DNA of 64,000 nucleotides from Vagococcus penaei (GCF_001998885.1 NZ_CP019609.1:2158001-2222000); one strand, 5' to 3'; positions 52,386-64,000 are shown, counted from the stretch's first letter. Program-made: numbers and translations. Notes: a model not told the origin generated them from the letters alone.

Positions 52386-52643
52386 ATGGACCGTTTAAAA
52401 CAATTACCAGATAAATTACATCGACGATATATGATTGTATTAATAACCTATTTACTGATTTTAATTGTCAGTGCTATTGTATTTAATATTAATATAATGT
52501 TTTGTTTATTAATTGCATTAGGCATTTTAATGGATATTTATTTTATTCCTAAAGCAACAACAGGTAAAAAGAAATGGATTATTTGGGATATTTTCTTTTA
52601 TAGTTTGACGCTTCTAGCTATAATTTACCTCAATACAAAATAA
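52386..52643 (+). CDS. Small unknown membrane protein
   Basis: 85 residues, with three predicted membrane helices (about 16-34, 36-53 and 64-83) and a basic start MDRLKQLPDKLHRRY. GGAGGAAATGACGT precedes the ATG. I recognise no family. It stands alone between metQ and the lrgAB genes. Confidence 0.7.
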   Translation: MDRLKQLPDKLHRRYMIVLITYLLILIVSAIVFNINIMFCLLIALGILMDIYFIPKATTGKKKWIIWDIFFYSLTLLAIIYLNTK

Positions 52644-52692
52644 AGCCACTAAGTCACAACGTCAATGTTGTGTGCTTAGCGGCTTTATTTTT
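52640..52692. terminator. Bidirectional terminator between the small membrane gene and lrgB
   Basis: AAATAAAGCCACTAAGTCACAAC pairs with GTTGTGTGCTTAGCGGCTTTATTTT in a long stem with small mismatches, A-rich left and T-rich right. Confidence 0.85.
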
Positions 52693-52715
52693 TCAAAAAT
52701 CTTATTGGGGGTAAG

Positions 52716-53402
52716 TTAAGCAATTCCTAATAGTGTCGCTGAAATAGGCACTACAATCACAGTAATAATACCAATAATGACGACTGAGATACTAGCCATA
52801 GCTGTTTCAGTTTCACCCATTTCCATAGCGACAGCCACACCAAGAGCGTGTCCCGCAGCGCCAAGGGCTAGTCCTTTTGCGATTGGGTCTGTTACACGGA
52901 AAAATTTAAGTGCAGCTTGTCCGAGTGCAAAGACAATAACAGCGTTAAAAATAACGGAGAAAGCAGTGATTGACGCAATTCCACCAACTGATTCGGCAAC
53001 AGGAATCGCAATCGCAGTTGTTGCTGCTTGTGGTAAAAGAGATGCCATCATTTGAGAGTTCATCGCAATTAATTTTCCAACACCAACAATACTAATAACT
53101 GAAATTAATGAGCCAATAGTGATAGCTGCCGTAATTTCGAGCCAATATGTTTTTAGCACATCCCGTTTTTTATAAAGTGGAATCGCAAAAGCAATTGTTG
53201 CGGGTTCTAAAAAGAAGCTAATCATTTTTCCCCCTTCATTGTATTGCTCATAGCTAATGCCAGTAACTTTTAAGACAAGCACACCTAGAATCATTGCAAC
53301 AAACAAAGGTGTGAACAAAAAGAATTTATTGGTTTTTTTGAATAAATATGTGCCAATCCCGAAAACGACAAATGAGATGATAATTCCAACGTATGGGGTC
53401 AT
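52716..53402 (-). CDS. lrgB: LrgB, antiholin-like membrane protein
   Basis: 228 residues with six or more membrane helices and LrgB/YohK signatures: [43 protein letters not shown] and [21 protein letters not shown]. With LrgA it affects murein hydrolase activity and autolysis, and in some firmicutes pyruvate uptake. It follows lrgA by 2 bases. Confidence 0.94.
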   Translation of the reverse strand: MTPYVGIIISFVVFGIGTYLFKKTNKFFLFTPLFVAMILGVLVLKVTGISYEQYNEGGKMISFFLEPATIAFAIPLYKKRDVLKTYWLEITAAITIGSLISVISIVGVGKLIAMNSQMMASLLPQAATTAIAIPVAESVGGIASITAFSVIFNAVIVFALGQAALKFFRVTDPIAKGLALGAAGHALGVAVAMEMGETETAMASISVVIIGIITVIVVPISATLLGIA

Positions 53403-53404
53403 GA

Positions 53405-53872
53405 TTAACGTACCTCCTTCATTTGAACAGACTTAGTAGCAAAGACTGCTGATTTTTTTGTGGGTGCTTTTTTAGCGATTGTTGCGCGACGTGCTTTTAA
53501 TAAATAACTGGCACTCCAACCAGTTAGAGCCAATAGGACAAATGTGGCAACAAAGATGATTAAGAGAATTTGGCTCCCAGAAGTTTTCATTAAATCGAGT
53601 GAATTAATTAAAGAAATACCAGATGGTACAAATAAGAATGAGATGATAGTTGAGAGATTATTGCTCAAACCTTCGACTTGTTCTAGTTTAACAATATTGG
53701 TGCATAGGGCAATAAAGAGTAAGATTAATCCAATGACAGAGGCTGGCATCGGAATTGGTAAAATGAATGATAGGCCATTTGAGATTAAAATAATGAGTGA
53801 AAAAATAAAGGCTTGTTGTAAAAAAGGTGTTGCTTTTACTTTTACTTGAGTATGTTGTGTAGGTGTTTCCAT
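53405..53872 (-). CDS. lrgA: LrgA, holin-like membrane protein
   Basis: 155 residues, four membrane helices, with the LrgA/CidA pattern [30 protein letters not shown] and [16 protein letters not shown] basic tail ends the protein. It is preceded by GGGAGCG and forms an operon with lrgB, separated from lytT by a terminator, so it has its own promoter. LytST control is expected from gene order. Confidence 0.92.
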   Translation of the reverse strand: METPTQHTQVKVKATPFLQQAFIFSLIILISNGLSFILPIPMPASVIGLILLFIALCTNIVKLEQVEGLSNNLSTIISFLFVPSGISLINSLDLMKTSGSQILLIIFVATFVLLALTGWSASYLLKARRATIAKKAPTKKSAVFATKSVQMKEVR

Positions 53873-53974
53873 GATTATTCGCTCCCTTTCTCTTTGACAT
53901 GTTTAGTATATAAGAAAGCCCTTTATTTGTGCTGAAATTAACGTCAATTGCTAAAATTGATACGCTAATTACAT

Positions 53975-54014
53975 AAAAAAGAACCTGAAATACATGATTA
54001 TTTCAGGTTCTTTT
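53975..54014. terminator. Terminator between lytT and lrgA
   Basis: AAAAAAGAACCTGAAA and TTTCAGGTTCTTTT form a 14-base-pair stem around a 10-base loop. Read on the reverse strand it ends lytST with a T-tract, and isolates the regulators from lrgAB. Confidence 0.88.
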
Positions 54015-54021
54015 AGTTTAT

Positions 54022-54753
54022 TTAATTTAGACCAAAACGCTCTTTTAACTGTTTTACATATGAGCGACTGACAGGTACTTTTAACTCATTATCAAGGGTA
54101 ACTTGTAGAGTATTATTAAACCATGGCTGAATTTCTTGGACCTTTGAGGTGTTTAAAATATAGCTACGATGTGTTTTTAAAAAGAAATCCGGTGGTAATT
54201 TTTTCTCAATCCCACTTAAAGTACCAGTTGTTTGATAGACGTCGTTTTTAGTATGGACACTTAGTTCGCGGTCATCAACCGATACCAGATAAATATCAGT
54301 CGGATGAATCAAATAAATGCGATCATCGCCTTGAATCGGGAGTGCTTCAAGAGTTGGCGAAGTGGATAGCTGATTAATAGTATGGCTCGTTTGTTGATTT
54401 GTCGCTACAGCTTTATCTAAAACCGCATGGATTCTTTTTTCATCAAAAGGTTTGAGTACGTAATCATTGGCATTAACTTGAAAGGCTTTTAAAGCATAGT
54501 CATCATAGGCAGTAGCAAAAATTAAATATGGCGGTTGCTTTAATTTAACTAATTTCTCTGCTAAATCAAAGCCACTTTCATCTGTAAGATGGATATCTAA
54601 AAACAGAATATCTGGTTTTTGGTCCATCATCGCATTCATCGCTTCTGCTACAGAGTCAGCCTCAGCGATGGTTTGGATTTTTGGATGCTGTGAGACTAAA
54701 TAATGTAATTCTTCACGAGCTAATGGTTCATCATCAACAATTAAGACATGCAT
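54022..54753 (-). CDS. lytT: LytT/LytR response regulator with LytTR DNA-binding domain
   Basis: 243 residues: a receiver domain with Asp7-Asp8 and phospho-acceptor Asp53 (ILFLDIHLTD), Lys in VLKPFDEKR, then a LytTR domain (about 140-240) with IYLVSVDDRELSVHTKNDVY, FLKTHRSYILNTSKVQEI and VPVSRSYVKQLKERFGL. It is paired with LytS, 36 bases upstream, and the likely target is lrgAB immediately downstream. Confidence 0.94.
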   Translation of the reverse strand: MHVLIVDDEPLAREELHYLVSQHPKIQTIAEADSVAEAMNAMMDQKPDILFLDIHLTDESGFDLAEKLVKLKQPPYLIFATAYDDYALKAFQVNANDYVLKPFDEKRIHAVLDKAVATNQQTSHTINQLSTSPTLEALPIQGDDRIYLIHPTDIYLVSVDDRELSVHTKNDVYQTTGTLSGIEKKLPPDFFLKTHRSYILNTSKVQEIQPWFNNTLQVTLDNELKVPVSRSYVKQLKERFGLN

Positions 54754-54789
54754 AATGACGACTCCTTTCTAAAATTATAAAATAGTGAC

Positions 54790-56544
54790 TTAAGATTCAT
54801 CGGTATGGCAAGGGAAAATGAGGGTTACTTTTGTACCACCTGACGATTGATTGGTCACAATAAATTGACCATCAGTTCCAAATAGGTTCGTTAAGCGTTT
54901 GGCTAAATTTTCTAAAGCCGTTCCTGTTCCTTTGGCTGAGGTGACGGGTTGTTTACCAAGTAATTTTAATCTATCGACAGGAATTCCGACACCGTTATCA
55001 CTCACAGAGATGTGGCAGTTTTTTTCTTGTGTAAAGATTGTCACCAAAACGTCGTTACCGCTTTTACGACTACCAAAAGCGTGCTTAATCGTATTTTCAA
55101 TTAAAATTTGCACAGAATAAGGTGGGACTAAGACATCTTCAAGTCCTGGCTCAATTTCAAATTGAATGTTAAAGCGGTCTGGAAAACGAGCTTGTTCGAG
55201 AGATAAATAAGCATCAACTTGAATGAGTTCTTGTTTTAAAGAAATTAAAGTATGGCGCGCACCTTGTAAATTCCCTCTAAAATAGGCGCTTAGCTGAAGT
55301 AATAACTCGCGTGCTTGGTCACTATTTCGGCGCATTAAAGCCGAAATAGTATTGATAGCATTAAAGAAAAAGTGTGGGTTGACTTGTGCTTGTAAAAATT
55401 TTATTTCCGCTTCTTTCAATAGTTTGGACTGTACTTCAGCCTCACCTAGTTCAATTTGCGATGAAAAAATCGTTCCTAAACCCTCGGCTAATTGTTCTTC
55501 CACATGGGTGAGCTGGCTCGCATCGGTAAAATACATTTTTAATGTGCCGACAATCCGCTGTTGTACGATTAAGGGAATAACAATTGCTGCTTCCAGTGGA
55601 CAATCAGGATGTGAACAGCCAATTGCGGCTTTATGATGTACAATCGACATTTTTCCTGTTCTCAGGACATTTTTTGATAGCTCGGTAATGACCTCTAACT
55701 CAGGAATATGATGGTCGCTTCCGGCACCAACGTGCGCTAAAATTTGGTGATTATCGGTAATACTGATTGCACTGACTTTTGTGTAGTGTTTAATGATTTT
55801 AGCTGCTTCTTGACTAGAGTGTTCATGCAAACCTTCTCTAAAGTAGGGTAATGTCTGGGCGGCTAAATTTAATACATCATGAGTCTGGACGGCTTTGGCT
55901 TGTTCTTCTTGTTTCAGGGTAATCGTTAGAATAGATAAAAAAATAAAATTCCCAAGACTATTTAAGACAATCATAGGTAGAGCAATTAATTTCACTAATT
56001 CAATCCCATGATCAATCGAACTACCTGTAAATAACATCACAAACAGCATTTGAATGGCTTCCATACAAGCGCCAACAATCGCCCCTTGTGTAGGAGTCGG
56101 AAATTCGCCTCGTCGTGATAGCTTAATCCCGAGCCAACCGGAAATAATACCAACTAGAATAGAGGAAGGAATATAAAAAAAGCTGTCACTAGTGCTTTGT
56201 AGCATGCGGTGGATACCAGCAAAAGCACCAACACCAGCACCCACTAAGGGGCCACCAACAATACCTGATACCCCAATTGCTAGCGTTCGAGTATTAGCAA
56301 TTGATGCCTCGGAAGCAATGTTAGTGAGAATGTTACTTGGGATAATTTGATTGTTGGTAATTTCAATCCCAGTTAAATTAGAGACAAAAGTAAAAATAGC
56401 AAAAACTAAAATTAATTGTCCCTTGGAAGACATCTGGTTACGACTGAGGAGAATCTTTTTAAAATAGGGAACATTAACTAATAAAAAGGCGAGTAAAATA
56501 ATCAAGCCCACACGTTCCATCATCAAAATAAATAACTCTAACAT
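54790..56544 (-). CDS. lytS: LytS sensor histidine kinase
   Basis: 584 residues: a 5TM LytS-type membrane sensor (residues 1-210, with GIVGGPLVGAGVGAFAGIHR), a GAF-like domain (about 225-360), the HisKA-type box QVNPHFFFNAINTISALMRRN with the phospho-His, and an HATPase domain (VPPYSVQILIENTIKHAFG, SDNGVGI, GTGTALENLAKRL). It is the partner of LytT and senses membrane potential or metabolites in related species. Confidence 0.95.
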   Translation of the reverse strand: MLELFILMMERVGLIILLAFLLVNVPYFKKILLSRNQMSSKGQLILVFAIFTFVSNLTGIEITNNQIIPSNILTNIASEASIANTRTLAIGVSGIVGGPLVGAGVGAFAGIHRMLQSTSDSFFYIPSSILVGIISGWLGIKLSRRGEFPTPTQGAIVGACMEAIQMLFVMLFTGSSIDHGIELVKLIALPMIVLNSLGNFIFLSILTITLKQEEQAKAVQTHDVLNLAAQTLPYFREGLHEHSSQEAAKIIKHYTKVSAISITDNHQILAHVGAGSDHHIPELEVITELSKNVLRTGKMSIVHHKAAIGCSHPDCPLEAAIVIPLIVQQRIVGTLKMYFTDASQLTHVEEQLAEGLGTIFSSQIELGEAEVQSKLLKEAEIKFLQAQVNPHFFFNAINTISALMRRNSDQARELLLQLSAYFRGNLQGARHTLISLKQELIQVDAYLSLEQARFPDRFNIQFEIEPGLEDVLVPPYSVQILIENTIKHAFGSRKSGNDVLVTIFTQEKNCHISVSDNGVGIPVDRLKLLGKQPVTSAKGTGTALENLAKRLTNLFGTDGQFIVTNQSSGGTKVTLIFPCHTDES

Positions 56545-56714
56545 GATGTTCCTCCTAATTATTTAATTGTGCTAGTTATTTTAAAACTGTCTTTAGTGTA
56601 ATGCGAAAGTCGTAATTTGTATAGGAATTTTTTTAAATTAAATTAATTATTATTAAGAAAAAGCGTGAATTATCAATAACTGCACAGGGTGACTAAATTT
56701 GTTAAACTTTGTGT

Positions 56715-56743
56715 TTGAAATACGTTCTCAATTAGGCTAGAAT
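56715..56743 (+). promoter_or_regulatory. Promoter of the suf operon
   Basis: TTGAAA (56715-56720) and TAGAAT (56738-56743), 17 bases apart, about 36 bases before sufC. It fits a vegetative promoter. Confidence 0.75.
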
Positions 56744-56778
56744 TGTAATGTAGTTTATAAATAATTGGAGGGATATCA

Positions 56779-57552
56779 ATGTCCGTTTTAGAGATAAAAG
56801 ATTTACATGTTTCGATTGAAGATAAAGAAATTTTAAAAGGCGTTAATTTAACCATGAAGACGGGGGAAATTCATGCCATTATGGGACCAAATGGAACTGG
56901 TAAATCAACATTATCAGCTGCTATTATGGGAAATCCAAACTATGAAGTAACTAAAGGTGAAATCTTATTAGACGGGGAAAACGTCTTAGACATGGAAGTT
57001 GACGAGCGTGCTCGTGCCGGTCTATTTTTAGCGGTTCAATACCCTAGTGAAATTCCAGGAATTACAAATGCCGAATTTATGCGTGCGGCAATTAATTCGA
57101 AACGTGCCGAAGATGACAAAATCTCTGTAATGGATTTTTTAGATAAATTAGATGAAAAAATGGCGTTATTAGATATGCCAGAAGAAATGGCTGAACGTTA
57201 TTTAAACGAAGGTTTTTCTGGTGGTGAGAAAAAACGAAATGAAATTTTACAATTATTAATGTTAGAACCAACATTTGCCATTTTAGATGAAATTGATTCA
57301 GGACTAGATATTGATGCCTTACAAGTTGTATCAAAAGGAATCAATGCTATGCGTGGGGATAACTTCGGTTCATTAATCATCACTCACTACCAACGTCTCT
57401 TGAACTATATTGTTCCAGATGTAGTCCATATCATGATGGAAGGTCGCGTCGTGAAAACTGGCGGTGCTGATTTAGCCCAACGATTAGAAGCAGAAGGTTA
57501 CAAAGGTATTAGTGAAGAATTAGGTATTGATTTTAAAGAAGAAGCAGAATAA
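56779..57552 (+). CDS. sufC: SufC, Fe-S cluster assembly ATPase
   Basis: 257 residues: Walker A GPNGTGKSTLS, Q-loop region FLAVQYPSEIPGI, signature FSGGEKKRNEILQLL, Walker B FAILDEIDSGLD and ITHYQRLLNYI. SufC binds SufB and SufD and drives cluster assembly. It is first in the sufCDSUB operon with a good GGAGGG before the ATG. Confidence 0.96.
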   Translation: MSVLEIKDLHVSIEDKEILKGVNLTMKTGEIHAIMGPNGTGKSTLSAAIMGNPNYEVTKGEILLDGENVLDMEVDERARAGLFLAVQYPSEIPGITNAEFMRAAINSKRAEDDKISVMDFLDKLDEKMALLDMPEEMAERYLNEGFSGGEKKRNEILQLLMLEPTFAILDEIDSGLDIDALQVVSKGINAMRGDNFGSLIITHYQRLLNYIVPDVVHIMMEGRVVKTGGADLAQRLEAEGYKGISEELGIDFKEEAE

Positions 57553-57572
57553 GAAAAAGGGGGACCAGATAA

Positions 57573-58862
57573 ATGGAACGCTTAGAACTAAAAAACTATC
57601 TTGACGAAATCACTCTTTTTTCAGCAAGTCAGGAAGAGCCAAGTTGGATGTTAGACATCCGTAAAAAAGCATTAGCACTCGCAGAAGAATTGCCACTACC
57701 AGTCATCGAACGCGTAAAATTTCACCGTTGGCCATTACTAGAAGTGCGCGATTTAAATGATGAGGTATTAGGAACACCTGTCTTACCGGCTTTTGATGAG
57801 ATGGAAGATAATCCATTAATTATTCAAGGACGTACGACGACACACTTTGAACAGCTATCAACGGAACTCGCTGAACAAGGAGTTATCTTTACTGATATCT
57901 TTACAGCAATTAGAGAACATGGTGAGTTGGTCAAAGACTATTTCATGACGAAAGCTGTTGAAATTGGTGAAGACCGTCTAACTGCTTTCCATGCAGCTTT
58001 CATGAATGGTGGCGTATTTTTATATGTGCCTAAAAATGTTGTCGTTAAAGATGTTTTTGAATCAATTTTCTATCATAACAATTTAGACAGTAGTTTATTT
58101 GCAAAACATGTATTAATTGTTGCTGATGAAAATAGTGAATTTAGTTATCTAGAACGAATTCAATCTGTTGGTACGACAAATGAAAAATTATCAGCTAACA
58201 TCATTGTTGAAGTTATCGCGAAACCAGGTGCAAAAGTTAAATTCTCAGCAATTGACCAATTAGGTGAAACAGTTAGTACTTATATTAATCGCCGAGCACA
58301 TATTATGCGTGATGCTAGCGTTGATTGGGCATTAGGTATTTTAAATGATGGCGATGTGGTGGCTGATTTTGATTCAGATTTAGTTGGTGAAGGCTCACAT
58401 TCCGAAGTAAAGGTAGTTGCGATTAGTTCAGGTCGCCAACGTCAAGGAATTGACACACGTGTCACAAATAAAGCCTCACATTCTGTGGGACACATTTTGC
58501 AACATGGTGTAATCCGTGAACGAGGCGCCTTAACATTTAATGGAATTGGTCATATTCTAAAAGGGGCAAAAGGTGCAGATGCGCAACAAGAAAGTCGCGT
58601 ATTAATGCTATCTGATAAAGCACGAGGCGATGCTAACCCAATCTTATTAATTGATGAATTTGAAGTAACAGCAGGTCACGCTGCAAGTGCAGGACGTTTA
58701 GATCCTGAAGAGTTGTATTACTTAATGAGTCGTGGTTTGCCACAAAGTGAAGCCGAACGTTTAGTGACACGTGGCTTCTTAGGATCAGTAATTGCTGCGA
58801 TTCCGGTGAAACGTGTGCGCGACGAATTAGTGAAAGTTATTGATAGAAAGCTGGTTGACTAA
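57573..58862 (+). CDS. sufD: SufD, Fe-S assembly scaffold subunit
   Basis: 429 residues with the SufB/D beta-helix fold. The N-terminal part has QEEPSWMLDIRKKALAL, the middle VLIVADENSEFSYLERIQSV, and the C-terminus [32 protein letters not shown], with the conserved His of SufD. It works as SufBC2D. It ends one base before the sufS ATG. Confidence 0.95.
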   Translation: MERLELKNYLDEITLFSASQEEPSWMLDIRKKALALAEELPLPVIERVKFHRWPLLEVRDLNDEVLGTPVLPAFDEMEDNPLIIQGRTTTHFEQLSTELAEQGVIFTDIFTAIREHGELVKDYFMTKAVEIGEDRLTAFHAAFMNGGVFLYVPKNVVVKDVFESIFYHNNLDSSLFAKHVLIVADENSEFSYLERIQSVGTTNEKLSANIIVEVIAKPGAKVKFSAIDQLGETVSTYINRRAHIMRDASVDWALGILNDGDVVADFDSDLVGEGSHSEVKVVAISSGRQRQGIDTRVTNKASHSVGHILQHGVIRERGALTFNGIGHILKGAKGADAQQESRVLMLSDKARGDANPILLIDEFEVTAGHAASAGRLDPEELYYLMSRGLPQSEAERLVTRGFLGSVIAAIPVKRVRDELVKVIDRKLVD

Positions 58863-60552
<1,690 letters not shown>

Positions 60553-60577
60553 ACTGAAGAATAGAGGAGTGTAACAA

Positions 60578-61972
60578 ATGAGTGACGTACCACAGTTAGA
60601 AGAATATAAATTTGGGTTTCACGACGATGTCCAACCTGTCTTCAGTACCGGAGCAGGATTAACGGAAGAAATCGTTCGTGCCATCTCAGCTCGTAAACAA
60701 GAACCAGAATGGATGTTAGAATTCCGTTTAAAATCATTTGAACAATTTAAAAAAATGCCAATGCAAGAATGGGGTCCTGATTTATCAGATATAGATTTTG
60801 ATAAAATCAAGTACTTCCAACAAGCTAGTGATAAGCCTGCTCGTGATTGGGACGATGTACCAGATAAAATCAAAGAAACCTTTGAAAGAATTGGTATTCC
60901 TGAAGCAGAGCGTAAATACTTAGCTGGTGCTAGTGCTCAGTACGAATCTGAAGTTGTGTATCACAACATGAAAGAAGAGTTCCAAAAATTAGGTATTGTC
61001 TTTACGGATACTGATACAGCTTTAAAAGAATATCCAGACATTTTTAAACAATATTTTTCAAAATTAGTTCCCCCAACAGACAATAAATTAGCTGCTTTAA
61101 ATTCAGCTGTTTGGTCTGGTGGAACGTTTATCTATGTGCCAAAAGGCGTCCGTGTGGATGTTCCATTACAAACTTATTTCCGAATTAACGCGGAAAATAC
61201 TGGACAATTTGAGCGAACATTAATTGTTGTTGATGAAGGTGCGAGTGTTCATTATGTTGAGGGCTGTACAGCGCCAACATATTCAACTAACAGTTTACAT
61301 GCCGCAATCGTGGAAATCTTTACGCTAAAAGATGCGTATTGTCGTTATACAACCATTCAAAACTGGTCAGATAACGTATACAACTTAGTGACTAAACGTG
61401 CCAAAGCAGCACAAGGTGCAACAGTTGAATGGATTGATGGTAACTTAGGTGCTAAAACAACAATGAAGTACCCAAGTGTTTACCTTGATGGTGAAGGAGC
61501 ACGAGGTACTATGCTATCTGTTGCCTTTGCAGGTGCTGGTCAAATCCAAGATACTGGTGCGAAAATGATTCATAATGCCCCAAACACATCAAGTTCGATT
61601 GTCTCAAAATCAATCGCTAAAGGTGGCGGAGAAGTGAATTACCGTGGCCAAGTGACTTTCGCGAAAAATAGCCCAGGATCTATTTCACATATCGAGTGTG
61701 ACACGATCATCATGGATGATTTATCGAAAAGTGATACTATTCCGTTTAATGAAATTCATAATAGTCACGTGGCTTTGGAACATGAAGCGAAAGTGTCAAA
61801 AATTTCAGAAGAACAATTGTATTATTTAATGAGTCGTGGTTTATCAGAAGAACAAGCAACCGAGATGATTGTTATGGGATTCGTTGAGCCATTTACGAAA
61901 GAATTACCGATGGAATATGCTGTGGAATTAAACCGATTGATTAGTTATGAGATGGAAGGATCCGTGGGATGA
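60578..61972 (+). CDS. sufB: SufB, Fe-S assembly scaffold protein
   Basis: 464 residues, the most conserved Suf protein: [96 protein letters not shown], and [43 protein letters not shown]. It is the last gene of the operon, with a terminator just after it, at the edge of the inserted element. Confidence 0.97.
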   Translation: MSDVPQLEEYKFGFHDDVQPVFSTGAGLTEEIVRAISARKQEPEWMLEFRLKSFEQFKKMPMQEWGPDLSDIDFDKIKYFQQASDKPARDWDDVPDKIKETFERIGIPEAERKYLAGASAQYESEVVYHNMKEEFQKLGIVFTDTDTALKEYPDIFKQYFSKLVPPTDNKLAALNSAVWSGGTFIYVPKGVRVDVPLQTYFRINAENTGQFERTLIVVDEGASVHYVEGCTAPTYSTNSLHAAIVEIFTLKDAYCRYTTIQNWSDNVYNLVTKRAKAAQGATVEWIDGNLGAKTTMKYPSVYLDGEGARGTMLSVAFAGAGQIQDTGAKMIHNAPNTSSSIVSKSIAKGGGEVNYRGQVTFAKNSPGSISHIECDTIIMDDLSKSDTIPFNEIHNSHVALEHEAKVSKISEEQLYYLMSRGLSEEQATEMIVMGFVEPFTKELPMEYAVELNRLISYEMEGSVG

Positions 61973-61983
61973 TGTGAAATTCT

Positions 61984-62024
61984 AACCAAGAAAGTTGTTA
62001 AATCAACTATCTTGGTTATTTTTT
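61984..62024 (+). terminator. Terminator of the suf operon
   Basis: AACCAAGAAAGTTG and CAACTATCTTGGTT pair with one mismatch around a 6-base loop, followed by ATTTTTT. Confidence 0.88.
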
Positions 62025-62176
62025 ATCACAAATTTTTGAAATTACCCGAAATGTTACCCGGTTAGAAGTAAAAAAAATTAAGGATATTAGATAAGATTTT
62101 TAGTGGATGTGAAAAGCTGGCAGAGAAGACAGGCTTTTTCTTATTCTACTAATATATAATAGAATAGAAGTGTAAG

Positions 62177-63319
62177 TCAGAAATTTATATAATTCGCAAA
62201 CTTCTCTCCGGTGTTCTCAATCATTTGGGGAGTTGTACAAGCATATACGTTGAGTGTCGTCTGGACATCCTTATGTCCTAAACGAGACTGAACTTCTTTG
62301 ATACTTGCACCACTTTCAAAAAGAAGACTACAGTGAGTATATCTGAAACCATGTGGGGTAATCTTATGAAATCTCTTTTCTGAGTCTTTAAGATAGACCC
62401 AATTTAACCAGTCGTTAATGATTTGAGGATAGTATAACCTATTATTCTTCCCAGTAAAAATATGTTGTTGAGTAGATGATTTGATTTTTAAAAATTTTAG
62501 CTGTATTTCTTGTTCTCTTCTCCAAGATTCTAGTTGTGATAAAGTGCCATCATCTAACTTAATAACTCTAATGGAGTTGATTGTCTTTGGTTCTTGTAAA
62601 ATTACCTGTTTAAACTCATCGATAGCCACAGTTTTACCAATATTAAGTGTTTTTCTAGTAAAATCAATATCTTGCCACTGTAAAGCGAGTGCTTCCGACT
62701 TACGCATGCCGGTAAAAGCAAGAAGTCGAATGAAGGTGTAAATTTTGGAATTACAAATACTTTTAGAAAAGTTTAGAAACTCAATTAATTCATCTTTAGT
62801 ATAGAATTTAACAGGGGTGTCAATTTCTTTTTTACGTGGCACTATTACTTTAGACATTGGATTTGAATCCATGAGTTCACTTGAAACACCAAACTTCATA
62901 ATTTTTTGAGTTTCTTTTCTTAGATAGTTGTACTGCTTATACTTTGAGTGCCAGATGTTTACTTGTTTTTGACAATAAGCCACAGTAATTTTATTTAGTT
63001 TTAAGTGACCAAAGGCAGGTAAAACATGTAACTCACAGTACCTTTTAGCTGTTGCGACAGAAGATGGCTTAACAGATAATCGATATTGTTCTAACCATAT
63101 ATCATATAATTCTTTAAATGTTAATTGCACTTGTTCTTCAGGTGCTTTTTTTGTTTCATAATCAGAAATAGCTTGATTTAAAGCTTTTTGAGCTTCTTTT
63201 TTTGTTTTAAATCCTTTCCTAGTTAAACGAAGTTCCCTTCCATCTTCTTTATAACCTATAAAAGCTCTTACTTGCCAGAAAGAACCTTTAGAATTGGTGT
63301 ATTTAGTAATTGAAGCCAT
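62177..63319 (-). mobile_element. int: Tyrosine recombinase (integrase) of an integrated element
   Basis: 380 residues. An N-terminal arm-binding domain (residues 1-60, SITKYTNSKGSFWQVRAFIGYKEDGREL), a SAM-like core-binding domain (about 65-150) and a catalytic domain with the R-H-x-x-R-Y set: TGMRKSEALALQW, HGFRYTHCSLLFESGASIKEV, LGHKD and TLNVYACTTP. It is of the phage/ICE type that excises and integrates elements. AGGAGGTATATTT precedes the ATG. Its 3' end faces sufB, placing one element end between about 62025 and 62176; the element continues past the window. Confidence 0.92.
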
Positions 63320-63494
63320 AAATATACCTCCTAAATTTTTTATATAATTATAACGATTCGTTACTAGAATTAAATTAGAGTTAAGCTAGTTAAAGGCTAG
63401 GCTTTGGCTTTAGATGCAAAAGTTATATGTTTTAAAGTATTCCAATGTACAATTTTACTAATTTTCATAGACAGAGAGTGTGTGTTGAAACATT

Positions 63495-63578
63495 GAAAAA
63501 CATATTAGAAGTCTAGCTTTTTGAGTCAACTGTCTTTTTTCAATTATTCAAAAACACCATAGAAGTTAAGCTTTTTGA
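63495..63578. repeat. Two imperfect direct repeats behind the integrase gene
   Basis: Copies at 63495-63524 and 63549-63578 start 54 bases apart and agree at most positions (A5, CA, TAGAAGT, AGCTTTTTGA). A third, weaker relative with TTAGAGTTAAGCTAG lies near 63375. Spaced repeats next to an integrase gene with an arm-binding domain may be the arm sites. Confidence 0.5.
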
Positions 63579-63962
63579 TTGTCTCAGTTGTAAATATCGT
63601 TAAAAGTATGTAAAAGCTAATGGATGTGGTTGTAGCGTGATAGATTAATCAGTCATTTATTACTGGCAATTTTTCATTCGAAATAGATGATACAACCAAG
63701 AGAAAAAAAGTAGCTATAATGAATAATTTATCAGATAGTAATTATTTGAGTGTATAACAGAATACATAGAACAAACATAAAAAAAAGGCTAGTAGCGCCC
63801 CAATATAGAGTACATACGTTTATTTTACTACAATTAAAAAAAAGTTTTACAGATTTTTACAAAAGCGAACACGCGTAAAGTATATATTGGGACGGTATTA
63901 AATAATAATTTAAGGAGAATACTATTTAATTAAGAAGTCAATTAAATCATTAGAAATCAGAG

Positions 63963-63993
63963 AAAAAGAGACAACAACGCATGTCTCTTTTTT
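63963..63993 (+). terminator. Terminator-like hairpin near the window end
   Basis: AAAAAGAGACA and TGTCTCTTTTTT pair over 11 bases around an 8-9-base loop, followed by TTTTAT-type sequence. A possible promoter -10 (TATATT, 63883) lies about 80 bases before, so a short attenuated leader or small RNA is possible. Confidence 0.7.
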
Positions 63994-64000
63994 GTTTTAT

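Larger units (their letters stand above)
63320..64000. other. Non-coding element DNA with repeats and a terminator-like hairpin
   Basis: I see no convincing gene in these 680 bases on either strand. They are AT-rich. Two imperfect 30-base direct repeats at 63495-63524 and 63549-63578 share TAGAAGT, AGCTTTTTGA and an A5 start. Near the end, CCCAATATA (63799-63807) and TATATTGGG (63883-63891) form an inverted pair, and a hairpin with T-tract lies at 63963-63993. This looks like the regulatory end of a mobile element, perhaps with recombinase arm sites. Confidence 0.6.

Overview
The window is a chromosomal segment of a low-GC Gram-positive bacterium of the Lactobacillales. A full flagellar and chemotaxis cluster, a zinc-free S14 ribosomal protein, AdcA-type zinc uptake, LytST-LrgAB, SufCDSUB and a maltodextrin locus together point to a motile member of the Enterococcaceae. 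Vagococcus is my best guess because of the low GC, but no rRNA is present to prove it.

Layout. Positions 1-32290 are one long flagellar/chemotaxis region. Its first part holds hook and export genes (fliJ, fliK, flgD, flgE, flbD, fliL, fliOPQR, flhB, flhA), then sigma-28 fliA, two rod genes, an FtsE-like ATPase and a chemoreceptor. The chemotaxis part is cheW, cheD, cheB, cheR, cheA, cheC, cheY, cheW, followed by the switch genes fliM and fliY. After a terminator come the late genes flgM, flgN, flgK, flgL, an unknown reverse-strand membrane protein, two tandem flagellins, flaG, fliD, an unknown small gene and fliS. Three promoters of the form TTAAC-N14-CCCGATAA precede flgM and each flagellin and look like the local sigma-28 signature. 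A C39-like lipoprotein gene follows fliS.

Positions 33198-42107 hold a TipA-like MerR regulator and a maltodextrin operon: two GH13 enzymes, malE, malF, malG and a DUF1189 protein. Two matching palindromes flag likely carbon or maltose regulation. Positions 42178-44328 form a zinc-starvation unit (Zur box, zinc-free rpsN, a 35-residue protein, AdcA-ZinT). Then come a DUF2179 protein, glpD, a hydrolase, an NrtR-like Nudix regulator and deoC. A T-box leader controls metNIQ at 49650-52231. lrgAB and lytST follow on the reverse strand, then the sufCDSUB operon. The window ends in a mobile element that starts with a tyrosine recombinase gene at 62177-63319.

Most unusual point: three genes of the flagellar region (the FtsE-like ATPase, fliS and the C39 lipoprotein) are each broken in one frame at a homopolymer. 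In each case a -1 shift on a canonical slippery heptamer (T_TTT_TTC, A_AAA_AAA, A_AAA_AAG) restores the conserved family sequence. This may be assembly error, phase variation or programmed/transcriptional slippage. The sequence alone cannot decide, but the question is testable and matters because fliS is needed for flagellin export.
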